Assembly (NCBI RefSeq): GCF_000488275.1
Contig: NZ_KI530762.1
Span: 1,270,871-1,334,870 of the forward strand
Length of the DNA stretch: 64,000 nt
Reading direction: 5' to 3'
Source of the DNA: Acinetobacter brisouii CIP 110357
GTDB taxonomy: Bacteria > Pseudomonadota > Gammaproteobacteria > Pseudomonadales > Moraxellaceae
Below are positions 55,247 to 64,000 of the stretch, in pieces. The notes under the pieces are model-generated. The model was not told the DNA's origin. It made no database searches and saw only the letters and a program-made list of their open reading frames with translations. Position 1 is the stretch's first letter. Each line of letters starts with the position of its first letter. The position numbers and the translations under genes are program-made.

Positions 55247-56881
55247 TTATGAATATAGTTTTGCAAATAAATCATTGCTGACGCTATTAAGCGTTTGTGG
55301 AATCGCAAGCGCTGCGACAAAACGGTCAGGGCGAAGAATCACAATCGATTGCGAGGTTTTACCAAACCAGCTGCGTATATCGACACCAGAATCACCAATT
55401 GTAATGACGCCATCAAGTTTTTTACGTTGAGGATTATCAATCTGCACGGCAGGCAGAACCTGAATGAATTTCACACCCAAAGATTTCCATTTTGCCATCG
55501 TTGCGTCATTCATTCCCCATTTAGGATCAACTCCCCATGCAATGATTGCAAAGTCATTATCAATCACGTCATCAAGTAATGCTGTTTCACCTGATTCGAG
55601 TTTGACTTGGGGTTGTATAAACATTTTACCAACGGGCGAATGTTTATGACCGTCTGTTACCAATGCACCGTCTTTGTATTGTGGCATTGGCTTAAAACGC
55701 ATTTCCAATAAATATTGCTTAATTGGCTTAATATAATTGAGCGCATAGGCAATACTGTCTCGGACAAAGCCTTGCCATACTTTTGGTGGTGCAAGTACAT
55801 GACCCGCCATCACAGATAAATCAATCATGGCTTTAGCATGATCTTTACGTTCAACTTGATACGAATCCAGTAAAGCAGCGCCTGATTTGCCTTGAACAAC
55901 CAAGGCAAGTTTCCACGCCAGATTAAAGGCATCGCGCATACCGCTATTGTATCCCTGACCTTGCCATACAGGCATAATGTGCGCTGCATCACCTGCCAGT
56001 AAAATGCGATTAACACGAAATTTATCCGCGATACGAGCATTGTGTGTATATACACGCTGACGAATGACTTCAATCTTCTCGGTGTTTGGAAGCACTTTTG
56101 AAAGTAGTCTGTTGATATTTTCAGGTTTGCTCAGCTCTTCTTGAGTTTCGCCAGGCATAACCATAAATTCAAAACGACGGATGCCATGCGGTAGAGCGGC
56201 TGAAACATATGGTCGTACAGGGTCACAACATAAATAAATATGCGGTGTTGCAAGTGGATCATTTTCAATATCAATCACGATCCATTGATTTGGCGCTGTT
56301 TTTCCGTCAAAACCAATATTTAGTGTACGTCGAACAATCGAGTTACCACCATCACAAGCCACCAAATATTGTGCATGAACCACCTCAGATTTTTTATCTG
56401 CGGTTTCAATATTGAGTGTCACGCCATTTGCATCTTGACTAAATTTAGTCAAATCACGCGAGAAAAGAACCGTTGCAGTATCATACTGTTGTAAATTTTC
56501 GAGTAGAACTTTATCTACTTGCGGTTGAATAAATGCATTTCGACGAGACCAGCCAAATTCACGAGTCATCGGCTGAATATCGGCAAAACAGTGACCTTTA
56601 GGCGTTAAAAAGCGCATGGCATGATTTGGAGTGGTATGCGGTAAAACTTTATCAATTAGTCCAAGCGACTGAATTGTACGTAAAGCTTCATCGTCAATAC
56701 CAATTGCGCGAGGGTAATCAATCAGGCTATCCAGTTTTTCTACCACAACCACTGAAATGCCTTGTTTGCTTAAATAGTTCGCGATGGTTAAACCGACAGG
56801 GCCTGCACCTAAAATTGCCACTTGGGCATTGTAATCAATTTGCTTCGTACTCACAGCAAAATCCATTCCATTGACATTCAT
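55247..56881 (-). CDS. mhpA: 3-(3-hydroxyphenyl)propionate hydroxylase
   Basis: The protein has 544 residues and is an FAD monooxygenase. The FAD site [17 protein letters not shown] lies near residue 25, the DGGNSIVRR segment follows, and the GD motif is in [24 protein letters not shown]. It hydroxylates 3-(3-hydroxyphenyl)propionate or 3-hydroxycinnamate to the 2,3-dihydroxy compound. It is divergent from mhpD. A start codon at 56866 is also possible. Confidence 0.94.
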   Translation of the reverse strand: MNVNGMDFAVSTKQIDYNAQVAILGAGPVGLTIANYLSKQGISVVVVEKLDSLIDYPRAIGIDDEALRTIQSLGLIDKVLPHTTPNHAMRFLTPKGHCFADIQPMTREFGWSRRNAFIQPQVDKVLLENLQQYDTATVLFSRDLTKFSQDANGVTLNIETADKKSEVVHAQYLVACDGGNSIVRRTLNIGFDGKTAPNQWIVIDIENDPLATPHIYLCCDPVRPYVSAALPHGIRRFEFMVMPGETQEELSKPENINRLLSKVLPNTEKIEVIRQRVYTHNARIADKFRVNRILLAGDAAHIMPVWQGQGYNSGMRDAFNLAWKLALVVQGKSGAALLDSYQVERKDHAKAMIDLSVMAGHVLAPPKVWQGFVRDSIAYALNYIKPIKQYLLEMRFKPMPQYKDGALVTDGHKHSPVGKMFIQPQVKLESGETALLDDVIDNDFAIIAWGVDPKWGMNDATMAKWKSLGVKFIQVLPAVQIDNPQRKKLDGVITIGDSGVDIRSWFGKTSQSIVILRPDRFVAALAIPQTLNSVSNDLFAKLYS

Positions 56882-57528
56882 TTAATTAACTGCCAATCCT
56901 GAAATCTGCACAACCTAGTCAATAGTCGCTAGATAGGCTAATTAAAATTATTTATCAAGAATTGAAAAATAATAAATACTTGAAATGTAAATATATTTTT
57001 AAATTTATTAAATATATTTTTGTGATCTGACGATCATTTTTTTCTATCGTTAGCAAAATTCGATTTCATTGATTCTGAATTGTTCAAAGGGTTGGTGTTT
57101 AATTTTAAAAATATTTTTACTCAATAAAAACAATTATTTATTTAATTATTTTTGATAATCTATAGAGTTTTTCATAAATTTTTATTAGCTATTAGTCGTA
57201 TAAATTGACCATATTTGAAATATAAGCGCTTTACGATAGCGATAAAAGCCAATTATCTGTATGTTTTTTAATTATTTTTTTTATTAAAGCACAAATGAAA
57301 ATTGTATCTATCATTTCTAACTATTATAAAAAACAAAATAACTATTGGAATAAAAATAATATTTTCCTGATTCTAAACAGGTTGTAAGTACACGTTTTTT
57401 ATAGATAGCCAGATATCGTATCGCTGTAAGCATTCATTTGGCTACTGTGGAAATTTTCAGACCGCATTCAATGATTCGTTCATTGTTTGTAATAAGAAAA
57501 TTACATTTCGTAGTTTAAGGAAAAAATA
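56882..57528. other. Divergent regulatory region between mhpA and mhpD
   Basis: This 647-bp, very AT-rich stretch must hold the promoters of mhpA and the mhpD operon. A dyad CAATGA-TTCGT-TCATTG lies at 57469-57485, about 45 bp before mhpD, and could be an operator or activator site. No gene is seen. Confidence 0.55.
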
Positions 57529-58326
57529 ATGTCGAATTCTGGTGTTGTTGAAGTAGTTGCACAAGCTCTACGTACGGCTGAGCTCTCTCGAACTGCAATC
57601 GCTCCTATTCGTTCTGAACTTGGCGGTGAAAGCGCGGATGTGGATGTTGCCTATGCAGTGCAAGAGATTAATACTCAACGTGCATTATCGGAAGGACGCC
57701 GTCTAGTCGGTCGTAAAATTGGATTGACGTCTAAGGTTGTTCAAACTCAACTGGGCGTGGACCAGCCTGATTTTGGTATGCTGTTTGCCGATATGGCTTA
57801 TGGCGACGGTGAAGCCATTCCTGCAGGTTTATTGATTCAACCCAAAGTTGAAGCTGAAATTGCGTTAATCATTAATCAGGATTTAACCCAAAAAGAACAC
57901 ACCTATGCAGACATTATTCGTGCAACCGAATATGCACTACCTGCCATAGAAGTCGTGGATAGCCGTATCGAAAACTGGAAAATCTCGTTGATTGATACTG
58001 TTGCTGATAATGCCTCTTCAGCAGCTTATGTTCTCGGTTCACGTCCTGTGAAACTCGAACAGCTAGATCTTGTAAATTGCAAAATGACCATGACTCGCGG
58101 CAATGAAGTGGTGTCTCAGGGCGTTGGCAAAGCCTGTCTTTCTAACCCGCTAAATGCCGCTGTCTGGCTGGCAGACGAAATGGTACGTCGTGGTCGTCCA
58201 CTGCTTGCAGGCGATATTATTTTAACGGGTGCGCTCGGACCGATGGTGGTTGCGAACCCGGGTGATGAATTTCACGTTGAAATCGAAGGTTTTGGTTCAG
58301 TAACAGCTGCTTTTGCTGCTGAATAA
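57529..58326 (+). CDS. mhpD: 2-keto-4-pentenoate hydratase
   Basis: The protein has 265 residues of the fumarylacetoacetate hydrolase-like hydratase family. The segments GRKIGLTSKVVQTQLGV, QPKVEAEIALIIN and AIEVVDSRIENW are characteristic. It adds water to 2-hydroxypenta-2,4-dienoate to form 4-hydroxy-2-oxovalerate. AAGG lies before the ATG. It is the first gene of the plus-strand mhpDFE block. Confidence 0.95.
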   Translation: MSNSGVVEVVAQALRTAELSRTAIAPIRSELGGESADVDVAYAVQEINTQRALSEGRRLVGRKIGLTSKVVQTQLGVDQPDFGMLFADMAYGDGEAIPAGLLIQPKVEAEIALIINQDLTQKEHTYADIIRATEYALPAIEVVDSRIENWKISLIDTVADNASSAAYVLGSRPVKLEQLDLVNCKMTMTRGNEVVSQGVGKACLSNPLNAAVWLADEMVRRGRPLLAGDIILTGALGPMVVANPGDEFHVEIEGFGSVTAAFAAE

Positions 58327-58350
58327 TCTAGTTCTTTAGGGAAGTTGTTC

Positions 58351-59247
58351 ATGAAAAAGATTAAATGTGCATTGATTGGGCCAGGGAATATTGGTACTGA
58401 CCTGCTTTACAAACTTCAACGTAGTGACATTCTTGAACCAGTATGGATGGTCGGAATTGACCCAACCTCTGAAGGTTTGGCACGTGCAGAAAAAATGGGC
58501 CTGAAAACCACCGCTGAAGGGGTTGATGGTTTATTGCCACACGTGATCGCGGATGATATCAAAATCGCTTTTGATGCGACCTCGGCTTATGTCCATGCTG
58601 AAAACAGCCGCAAGTTAAATGAACTTGGCGTACAGATGATTGACTTGACGCCTGCCGCGATTGGTCCTTTCTGTGTCCCACCTGTGAATCTGGAAACCTT
58701 GCTTGAAGCAGGCGACTTGCCAAACGTCAACATGGTGACCTGTGGCGGACAGGCGACGATTCCGATGGTGGCTGCAATTTCACGTGTTCAACCTGTTGCA
58801 TATGGCGAAATCATTGCCACCGTATCGACCCGATCTGTTGGCCCTGGTACACGTAAAAATATCGACGAATTTACCCGTACCACAGCAGGTGCGATTGAAA
58901 AGGTCGGGGGTGCCAAACAAGGCAAGGCGATTATTATCATCAACCCTGCTGAGCCACCATTAATGATGCGTGACACCGTACACTGTTTAGTGGAAGGTGA
59001 ACCTGATCAGGCCGCGATTACAAAATCTGTGCAGGCCATGATCAAAGAAGTTCAAAAATATGTTCCAGGTTACACACTGGTGAACGGCCCGGTCTTTGAT
59101 GGCAATCGCGTATCCATGTTCCTTGAAGTTGAGGGACTCGGCGACTTCCTACCGAAATATGCGGGTAACCTTGACATTATGACTGCTGCTGCTGCGCGTA
59201 CCGCAGAAATGTTTGCAGAACGTTTACTCGAAACAGTTGAAGCTTAA
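58351..59247 (+). CDS. mhpF: Acetaldehyde dehydrogenase, acetylating
   Basis: From the ATG at 58351 the protein has 298 residues. The NAD site is [10 protein letters not shown], and the catalytic Cys is in [12 protein letters not shown]. It converts acetaldehyde made by MhpE to acetyl-CoA, working as a channelled complex with MhpE. It starts 24 bp after mhpD. A TTG 6 bp upstream is a less likely start. Confidence 0.95.
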   Translation: MKKIKCALIGPGNIGTDLLYKLQRSDILEPVWMVGIDPTSEGLARAEKMGLKTTAEGVDGLLPHVIADDIKIAFDATSAYVHAENSRKLNELGVQMIDLTPAAIGPFCVPPVNLETLLEAGDLPNVNMVTCGGQATIPMVAAISRVQPVAYGEIIATVSTRSVGPGTRKNIDEFTRTTAGAIEKVGGAKQGKAIIIINPAEPPLMMRDTVHCLVEGEPDQAAITKSVQAMIKEVQKYVPGYTLVNGPVFDGNRVSMFLEVEGLGDFLPKYAGNLDIMTAAAARTAEMFAERLLETVEA

Positions 59248-59259
59248 AAGGATCACCAC

Positions 59260-60285
59260 ATGTCTAAGATTATTATTAATGATATGACTTTACGTGATGG
59301 TATGCATCCAATGCGCCATCAAACCACACCTGAGCAAATGGTGAAAATTGCCACTGCACTGGATGACGCAGGTGTGCCTCTAATTGAAGTCACCCACGGT
59401 GACGGCTTGGGCGGTAACTCGGTCAACTATGGCTTTGCAGCAGCCAGCGATGAAGAATATCTCAAAGCAGTGATTCCACATCTGAAACAGGCCAAAGTCT
59501 CTGCACTGTTACTGCCTGGTATCGGAACGGTCGACCATCTCAAAATGGCACATGATGTGGGTGTTGCAACCATTCGTGTTGCAACCCATTCAACCGAAGC
59601 CGATGTCTCTGAACAGCATATTACCGCTGCGCGTAAACTGGGTATGGACACCGTAGGCTTCCTGATGATGGCACACATGGCCTCTCCAGAGAAATTGCTC
59701 GAAGAAGCACAGAAAATGGTGTCTTATGGTGCCAACTGTATCTATGTGACTGACTCTGCAGGTTATTTGTTGCCACAAGATGTTACAGATCGTGTGGGTA
59801 TCTTGCGTGCCAACCTGCCAGCAGACGTGGAAATCGGCTTCCATGGACACCATAACTTGGGTATGGGTGTGGCGAACTCGATTACTGCGGTAAATGCAGG
59901 CGCAGTACGTGTGGACTTGGCCTCTGCAGGTTTAGGTGCAGGTGCGGGTAATACGCCACTGGAACTGTTTGTTGCCGTGGCCAATCGTATGGGACTGGAA
60001 ACAGGGGTAGACCTGTTCAAGGTTCAGGATATTGCTGAAGACATTATTATTCCGATGATGACGCATCCGATTCGTGCAGACCGTGATGCAGCAACTTTGG
60101 GTTATGCAGGTGTGTATTCATCATTCTTGCTGTTTGCCAAACGCGCTGAAGCTAAATATGGTGTTTCTGCACGTGAAATCCTGCTTGAGTTAGGACGTCG
60201 TGGCACTGTCGGTGGTCAGGAAGATATGATTGAAGATCTGGCTTTAACTATGTCTAAAGCGAAAACAATCGCAGCTTCAGTTTAA
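59260..60285 (+). CDS. mhpE: 4-hydroxy-2-oxovalerate aldolase
   Basis: The protein has 341 residues of the HMGL-like (DRE-TIM) aldolase family. The N-terminal MTLRDGMH metal-binding motif and the [15 protein letters not shown] segment are seen. It splits 4-hydroxy-2-oxovalerate into pyruvate and acetaldehyde. It starts 12 bp after mhpF, in line with the known MhpE-MhpF complex. Confidence 0.95.
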   Translation: MSKIIINDMTLRDGMHPMRHQTTPEQMVKIATALDDAGVPLIEVTHGDGLGGNSVNYGFAAASDEEYLKAVIPHLKQAKVSALLLPGIGTVDHLKMAHDVGVATIRVATHSTEADVSEQHITAARKLGMDTVGFLMMAHMASPEKLLEEAQKMVSYGANCIYVTDSAGYLLPQDVTDRVGILRANLPADVEIGFHGHHNLGMGVANSITAVNAGAVRVDLASAGLGAGAGNTPLELFVAVANRMGLETGVDLFKVQDIAEDIIIPMMTHPIRADRDAATLGYAGVYSSFLLFAKRAEAKYGVSAREILLELGRRGTVGGQEDMIEDLALTMSKAKTIAASV

Positions 60286-60295
60286 AACTAATGAT

Positions 60296-60325
60296 CTAAA
60301 AGTATCTCACAGGAGTACTTTTTAG
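60296..60325 (+). terminator. Hairpin between mhpE and mhpC
   Basis: CTAAAAGTA (60296-60304) pairs with TACTTTTTAG (60316-60325) with one bulge. No proper T-run follows, so it is more likely an attenuator or mRNA-stability hairpin than a full stop. Confidence 0.45.
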
Positions 60326-60393
60326 AAAATTTTGATTGAATTCAGGAAGTATTGAAAAAAATTCTTCCGATTTATGGGTAAAGAGAAATAGTC

Positions 60394-61254
60394 ATGACCA
60401 CGGTACAAATTCCAGAATATAAAACGGATTCATTTTTTGGTTTAGAAGATAAATGGATTCAAACGGCTGAAGGCGAGTTAACGCATTATCACGAAGTGGG
60501 CGAGGGAACACCTGTTCTATTTTTACATGGTTCAGGTACAGGCGTATCTGCGGCAGCAAATTGGTGGCTAAATTTACCTCAAATTGGTGAGCAAGCACGT
60601 TGTATCGCTATTGATACCATTGGTTATGGTCAAACAATTGTTGCACCAAACACTCAATATGGTATTCGTGCATGGGTTGATCATGCTGTTCGCACATTAG
60701 ATGCGTTAGGCATTGAAAAAACATGGTTAGTCGGTAACTCTTTGGGTGGCTGGCTGGCTTTTCAAATGGCATTGGATTACCCAGAACGTGTACTCGGTAT
60801 TGTCTCTATGGGAACTGGTGGCGCTAAACAAACGGCAGCATTAAAAGCACATGCAAACCCAGTGTTAACAGAAGACGGCATTAAAAAAACCTTGTCGATG
60901 TTTGTCGTGAATAAAGACTTAATTACTGATGAATTGGTCAAAGTGCGATTTGAAGCGGCAAAGAACGATTATGCATTTGATCGCTTGATGGATGTTGTGA
61001 CTGCTCGAGATCGAGATCGTTTTGAATTTCCACTTGATTTTGAAAAAATGAAAGACATCACTATTCCTGTACTATTGGTTCACGGTGTACAAGATGTCGT
61101 CATTCCTGTTTCACGCACTTGGGATATTTTAAATACTGTCCCTAATGCTGACGCGCATATTTTCAGCCAATGTGGTCACTGGTCACAAGTTGAAAAAGCC
61201 GATGAGTTTAATGTCGTGATTAAAAACTATTTAGCTGCTCATGGCGTTAAATAA
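60394..61254 (+). CDS. mhpC: 2-hydroxy-6-oxonona-2,4-dienedioate hydrolase
   Basis: The protein has 286 residues and is an alpha/beta hydrolase. The nucleophile elbow is GNSLGGWL, the catalytic Asp is in HGVQDVVIP and the His is in CGHWSQVEKAD. It cleaves the meta-ring-fission product of MhpB to hydroxypentadienoate and succinate or fumarate. It lies 108 bp after mhpE and is more AT-rich than mhpD, mhpF and mhpE. Confidence 0.93.
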   Translation: MTTVQIPEYKTDSFFGLEDKWIQTAEGELTHYHEVGEGTPVLFLHGSGTGVSAAANWWLNLPQIGEQARCIAIDTIGYGQTIVAPNTQYGIRAWVDHAVRTLDALGIEKTWLVGNSLGGWLAFQMALDYPERVLGIVSMGTGGAKQTAALKAHANPVLTEDGIKKTLSMFVVNKDLITDELVKVRFEAAKNDYAFDRLMDVVTARDRDRFEFPLDFEKMKDITIPVLLVHGVQDVVIPVSRTWDILNTVPNADAHIFSQCGHWSQVEKADEFNVVIKNYLAAHGVK

Positions 61255-61409
61255 TTTATTTTGAAACGAAATTAGATTGAGCCTGAGTCTGTATCGTCAA
61301 GTATGAACTGGTGCAGATTCAGCAAATACATTATTTAGATTCGATTTCGATATAGATTTATACAGGATGATCGAAGGTAATTTTTATTATCTTCTTAAAG
61401 GAATAAACT

Positions 61410-62372
61410 ATGCCTGTCAAACTTATCTGTGCTTCACACAGTCCATTAATGGAATTTGCTTCGCCACAAAACCATTCACAAGAACAAAAAGTACGAGAAA
61501 CTTTTGCTCAGCTAGCTGAAGACGTCAAACGATATAACCCAACTTTAATTATTGCTTTTGGTTCAGACCATTTTAATGGTTTTTTTTATGACCTGATGCC
61601 AAGTTTTTGTGTGGGAATTCGGGCAAACGCTGCGGGTGATTGGAATTATGGCCCTGGAAAAATCAATGTGCCTGAAGACGTCGCATTAAACCTGATTCGT
61701 AGTGTACTTGATGAAGGTGTTGATGTTGCTTATTCGTATCGTATGCAAGCAGATCATGGGGTAACTCAGCCTTTGCATTTTTTATGTGATGGTCAGCTTG
61801 ATCGTTACCCGACGATTCCTATTTTTATTAATGGGGCAGCAACTCCAATGCCAACAACCAAACGAGCAATCGCACTTGGGCATGCTGTCGGGAAATTTAT
61901 CCAATCTCTGAATCTTGAGAATGAACGTGTACTGATTTTGGGAACAGGTGGGCTTTCGCACGATCCGCCAACACCGCAAATGGGTTCAGTGCCACCAGAC
62001 GTAGAAGAGTTTTTAATTTGTGGCCGCAATCCTTCACCAGAATCTCGTTCTGCGCGTCAGTCTAAAATTATTTCTGTAGGGCAACGACTAGCTGCAGGTG
62101 ACCAATCTGTTGCTGTTCCACTTAACCCAGAGTGGGATATTGCACTATTAGAAAAATTTAAAAATGCTGATTTTTCCTCACTTGCAGCCATGACTGAAAC
62201 CGAGATACGCCAAGAAGGTGGACGCGGTGGTCAAGAAGTCCGTTCTTGGATGGCAGCATTTTCCGCATTTTCAACTTTAGGCGACTACGAGATGAAACTA
62301 CACTGTTATGAAGCTATTAGTGAGTGGATTGCAGGTTTTGGTATCGTTTCAGCCGAATTAAAAGGGCAATGA
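61410..62372 (+). CDS. mhpB: 3-carboxyethylcatechol 2,3-dioxygenase
   Basis: The protein has 320 residues of the LigB-type extradiol dioxygenase family. Active-site His residues appear in ICASHSPLM, near FGSDHFNGFF and in the DHGVTQPLHFL segment. It opens the ring of 2,3-dihydroxyphenylpropionate. It is separated from mhpC by 155 bp and has its own AAAGGA ribosome-binding site. It is the last gene of the cluster and is followed by a terminator. Confidence 0.94.
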   Translation: MPVKLICASHSPLMEFASPQNHSQEQKVRETFAQLAEDVKRYNPTLIIAFGSDHFNGFFYDLMPSFCVGIRANAAGDWNYGPGKINVPEDVALNLIRSVLDEGVDVAYSYRMQADHGVTQPLHFLCDGQLDRYPTIPIFINGAATPMPTTKRAIALGHAVGKFIQSLNLENERVLILGTGGLSHDPPTPQMGSVPPDVEEFLICGRNPSPESRSARQSKIISVGQRLAAGDQSVAVPLNPEWDIALLEKFKNADFSSLAAMTETEIRQEGGRGGQEVRSWMAAFSAFSTLGDYEMKLHCYEAISEWIAGFGIVSAELKGQ

Positions 62373-62762
62373 TCTTTTTAACGACTATAAAAAAGCCGCT
62401 TAAATACTTTTGCTTTTAAGTGGCTTTAAAAAATACATCTAAATTTAAGTATAAAAAAAGAACTATTCTTGATGCTTCATTTTGATTTTAATTCATTTTT
62501 TTTAATGTTATGACTGCTGCATTTTACGATATGAAATGATGTAGATGATGCCGTCACAATCTCACAATCATAACTTTGCATAGATGCAGAAATTTACCTT
62601 CATTCTTTAATAAAAATATTGATTTGGGCTATTGATTTCAATAAAAACTGTTTGTAATATCTAATTCCATAATTTTTTTATGGGATTTATATGGGTAAAT
62701 TTATTTACCTAAAAAATCATACCTAGAAACATTTCAGCATAACAATATACAAGAGAACAGCG
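62373..62762. other. Intergenic region between mhpB and the hemerythrin gene
   Basis: It holds the mhpB terminator at 62392-62427. The rest is AT-rich, with no gene. The promoter of the hemerythrin gene must lie near 62650-62740. Confidence 0.5.
62392..62427 (+). terminator. Rho-independent terminator after mhpB
   Basis: AAAGCCGCTTAAA pairs with TTTAAGTGGCTTT, with one wobble pair, over a 9-nt loop. It ends the mhp operon. Confidence 0.8.
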
Positions 62763-63212
62763 ATGGAATGGAACGAAAGTTATAATATAGGAATAGATGT
62801 AATTGATCATCAACATCGACAAATATTGGATTATATCAATGCCTTAGAACAAATTCTAATCAACGGTCAACGCGATAAAATCAGAGAAATTTTAGATGAT
62901 TTGATTGATTACACCCAGTCCCATTTTAGCTTTGAAGAAAACCTCCTTCAACAAGTCTTCTATCAATATCTGCCATCTCATAAAGGCATACACGAATTAT
63001 TTGTTAAACGGTTGAATGAATATCGTCATAGATTTGAAAGGGGAGAAGCTATCGAGAATGATTTATATCGATTACTTTCAAAATGGTTGATTAATCACAT
63101 TCAGCATGATGATCAAGATTATGTGAATTCTGTACGTGAAAATATGCTGCATTATTTACAGTCACAAGAAAAGAAAAAAGGAAAAAGCTGGTTTTCACGA
63201 TTTTTCAAATAG
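62763..63212 (+). CDS. Bacteriohemerythrin
   Basis: The protein has 149 residues. The diiron-site pattern of hemerythrins is visible: Asp/His in IDVIDHQHRQ with His18, HFSFEENLL with the bridging Glu, HKGIHELF, and HIQHDDQDY. It binds oxygen or may sense it. A basic C-terminal tail (KKKGKSWFSRFFK) is added to the usual four-helix bundle, perhaps to attach to a membrane or partner. It is monocistronic. Its oxygen handling could support the mhp dioxygenase next to it, but that is speculative. Confidence 0.92.
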   Translation: MEWNESYNIGIDVIDHQHRQILDYINALEQILINGQRDKIREILDDLIDYTQSHFSFEENLLQQVFYQYLPSHKGIHELFVKRLNEYRHRFERGEAIENDLYRLLSKWLINHIQHDDQDYVNSVRENMLHYLQSQEKKKGKSWFSRFFK

Positions 63213-63905
63213 AAACCATTGATTATTATGCAGATTTTTTTCAAACAACCACATACAGCGGTAAAACCTAGTTGCCGCTGTGTTTTTTATTTCGAATCAA
63301 TTGTGTTGGAATAACAGGTTTGCTGATCTATATTTTGACCAGAATTTAATCATTTTAAGTGTAAATTGGCATATACGGCAGCCATAAGAACAGATGCTGT
63401 TGTCATTTTAAAACGATAGCTAAATTCTAAAGTTCATCAATATTTTATAAAAATACCAATTCAACATGTTTCCAAGTGAATCCCAAACAAATCAACTAGA
63501 GCAGCTAGCAACAAGTTCTTTAGATCGTCTTATTATGCTGATTGCAAACTCGATGTATGGACGAGATCAACAAACCAAAATTACTACTGATCAGGTTGGA
63601 TCATCACATAACAAGAATGAGATAGCGCAGGATTTCCGCATCATGATGAATATTAACGTGCTTTAGTGAAGATATTAAACTTGTCCAGAATTTCTCCAGC
63701 ACGAAGTTGCAGTCGCCATTTTAGCTAGATTAACTTTGAATAGGTTGCAATCACTGATATACTATTTAACATAATATACATTATACGAAATATTATCTTG
63801 TGCTAAAAGCTACCTAGAAACCTATATTTCTATCTCTTAAATGCTTTAAATGGCGCCATTATTTGTTGATATTTTTATCAATCACACATCATCATTTGAT
63901 GATCC
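63213..63905. other. Gene-poor, AT-rich stretch before the tandem repeat
   Basis: No credible gene is seen. A 66-codon frame at 63466-63666 exists but lacks a good ribosome-binding site and any family resemblance. Confidence 0.5.
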
Positions 63906-64000
63906 ATGATTCCAATGATTCCAATGATTCCAATGATTCCAATGATTCCAATGATTCCAATGATTCCAATGATTCCAATGATTCCAATGATTCCAATGAT
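63906..64000. repeat. 9-bp perfect tandem repeat running off the window end
   Basis: The unit ATGATTCCA repeats about ten and a half times without a mismatch up to the last base. In one frame it would read Met-Ile-Pro repeats and in another Asp-Ser-Asn. The unit is a multiple of three, so copy-number changes would keep a reading frame open. Confidence 0.9.

Noticed and set aside
63466..63666. A 66-residue open frame
   Set aside because: No ribosome-binding site, no family resemblance and an atypical start region. Kept as intergenic.
63906..64000. CRISPR array
   Set aside because: The unit is 9 bp with no spacers, so it is a simple tandem repeat.

Overview
The window reads as a chromosomal segment of an Acinetobacter-type gammaproteobacterium (Moraxellaceae). 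This rests on the moderately AT-rich sequence with very AT-rich intergenic DNA, on the AcnD/PrpF type of methylcitrate pathway, and on a dense set of housekeeping genes whose proteins look acinetobacterial. No tRNA, rRNA, transposase, integrase, phage gene or CRISPR array was found. The genus is an inference from protein resemblance, not from a database search.

Layout. Positions 1-4084 hold the end of prpB, then prpC and acnD (propionate to pyruvate by the methylcitrate cycle). The matching isomerase gene prpF lies about 8.4 kb away at 12459. Between them sit a very AT-rich gene of unknown function with a DUF4365-like N-terminus, a 47-residue zinc-ribbon protein, serine ammonia-lyase, an outer-membrane channel-like protein, two small membrane proteins, rluA and rraB. 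Positions 13.7-21 kb hold a large lipoprotein hydrolase, ubiC-ubiA, ppiB-lpxH and glnS. Positions 21-31.9 kb hold an Lrp-type regulator, a ketopantoate-reductase-like gene, aspartase with a divergent LysR gene, glnD-dapC, purT and the azlCD amino-acid exporter. Positions 32-43.8 kb hold small secreted or membrane proteins, brnQ, map with an alpha/beta hydrolase, gcvH, an ABC exporter, an MscS-type channel, a DUF2058 gene, a YoaK-family gene, sstT and an ArsR-type regulator. Positions 44-48 kb are an MBOAT acyltransferase with two SGNH proteins, probably an envelope O-acetylation module. Positions 49.9-52.5 kb are an AraC regulator divergent from a cupin-alcohol dehydrogenase pair.

Positions 52.6-62.4 kb are a complete meta-cleavage pathway for 3-(3-hydroxyphenyl)propionate: an MFS transporter, a LysR regulator, the hydroxylase mhpA, and on the opposite strand mhpD-mhpF-mhpE-mhpC-mhpB. 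The products pyruvate, acetyl-CoA and succinate (or fumarate from hydroxycinnamate) feed central metabolism. A bacteriohemerythrin gene follows, and the window ends inside a perfect 9-bp tandem repeat.

The most unusual signal is a pair of related, non-coding, strongly structured elements of about 175-180 nt, at 8173-8352 and 21189-21363. They share blocks in the same order and fold into the same closing stem plus internal hairpins. Most of the internal hairpins differ in sequence between copies but keep their pairing, which points to an undescribed or at least unrecognised structured RNA family. A second, unrelated structured intergenic segment lies at 17642-17753.
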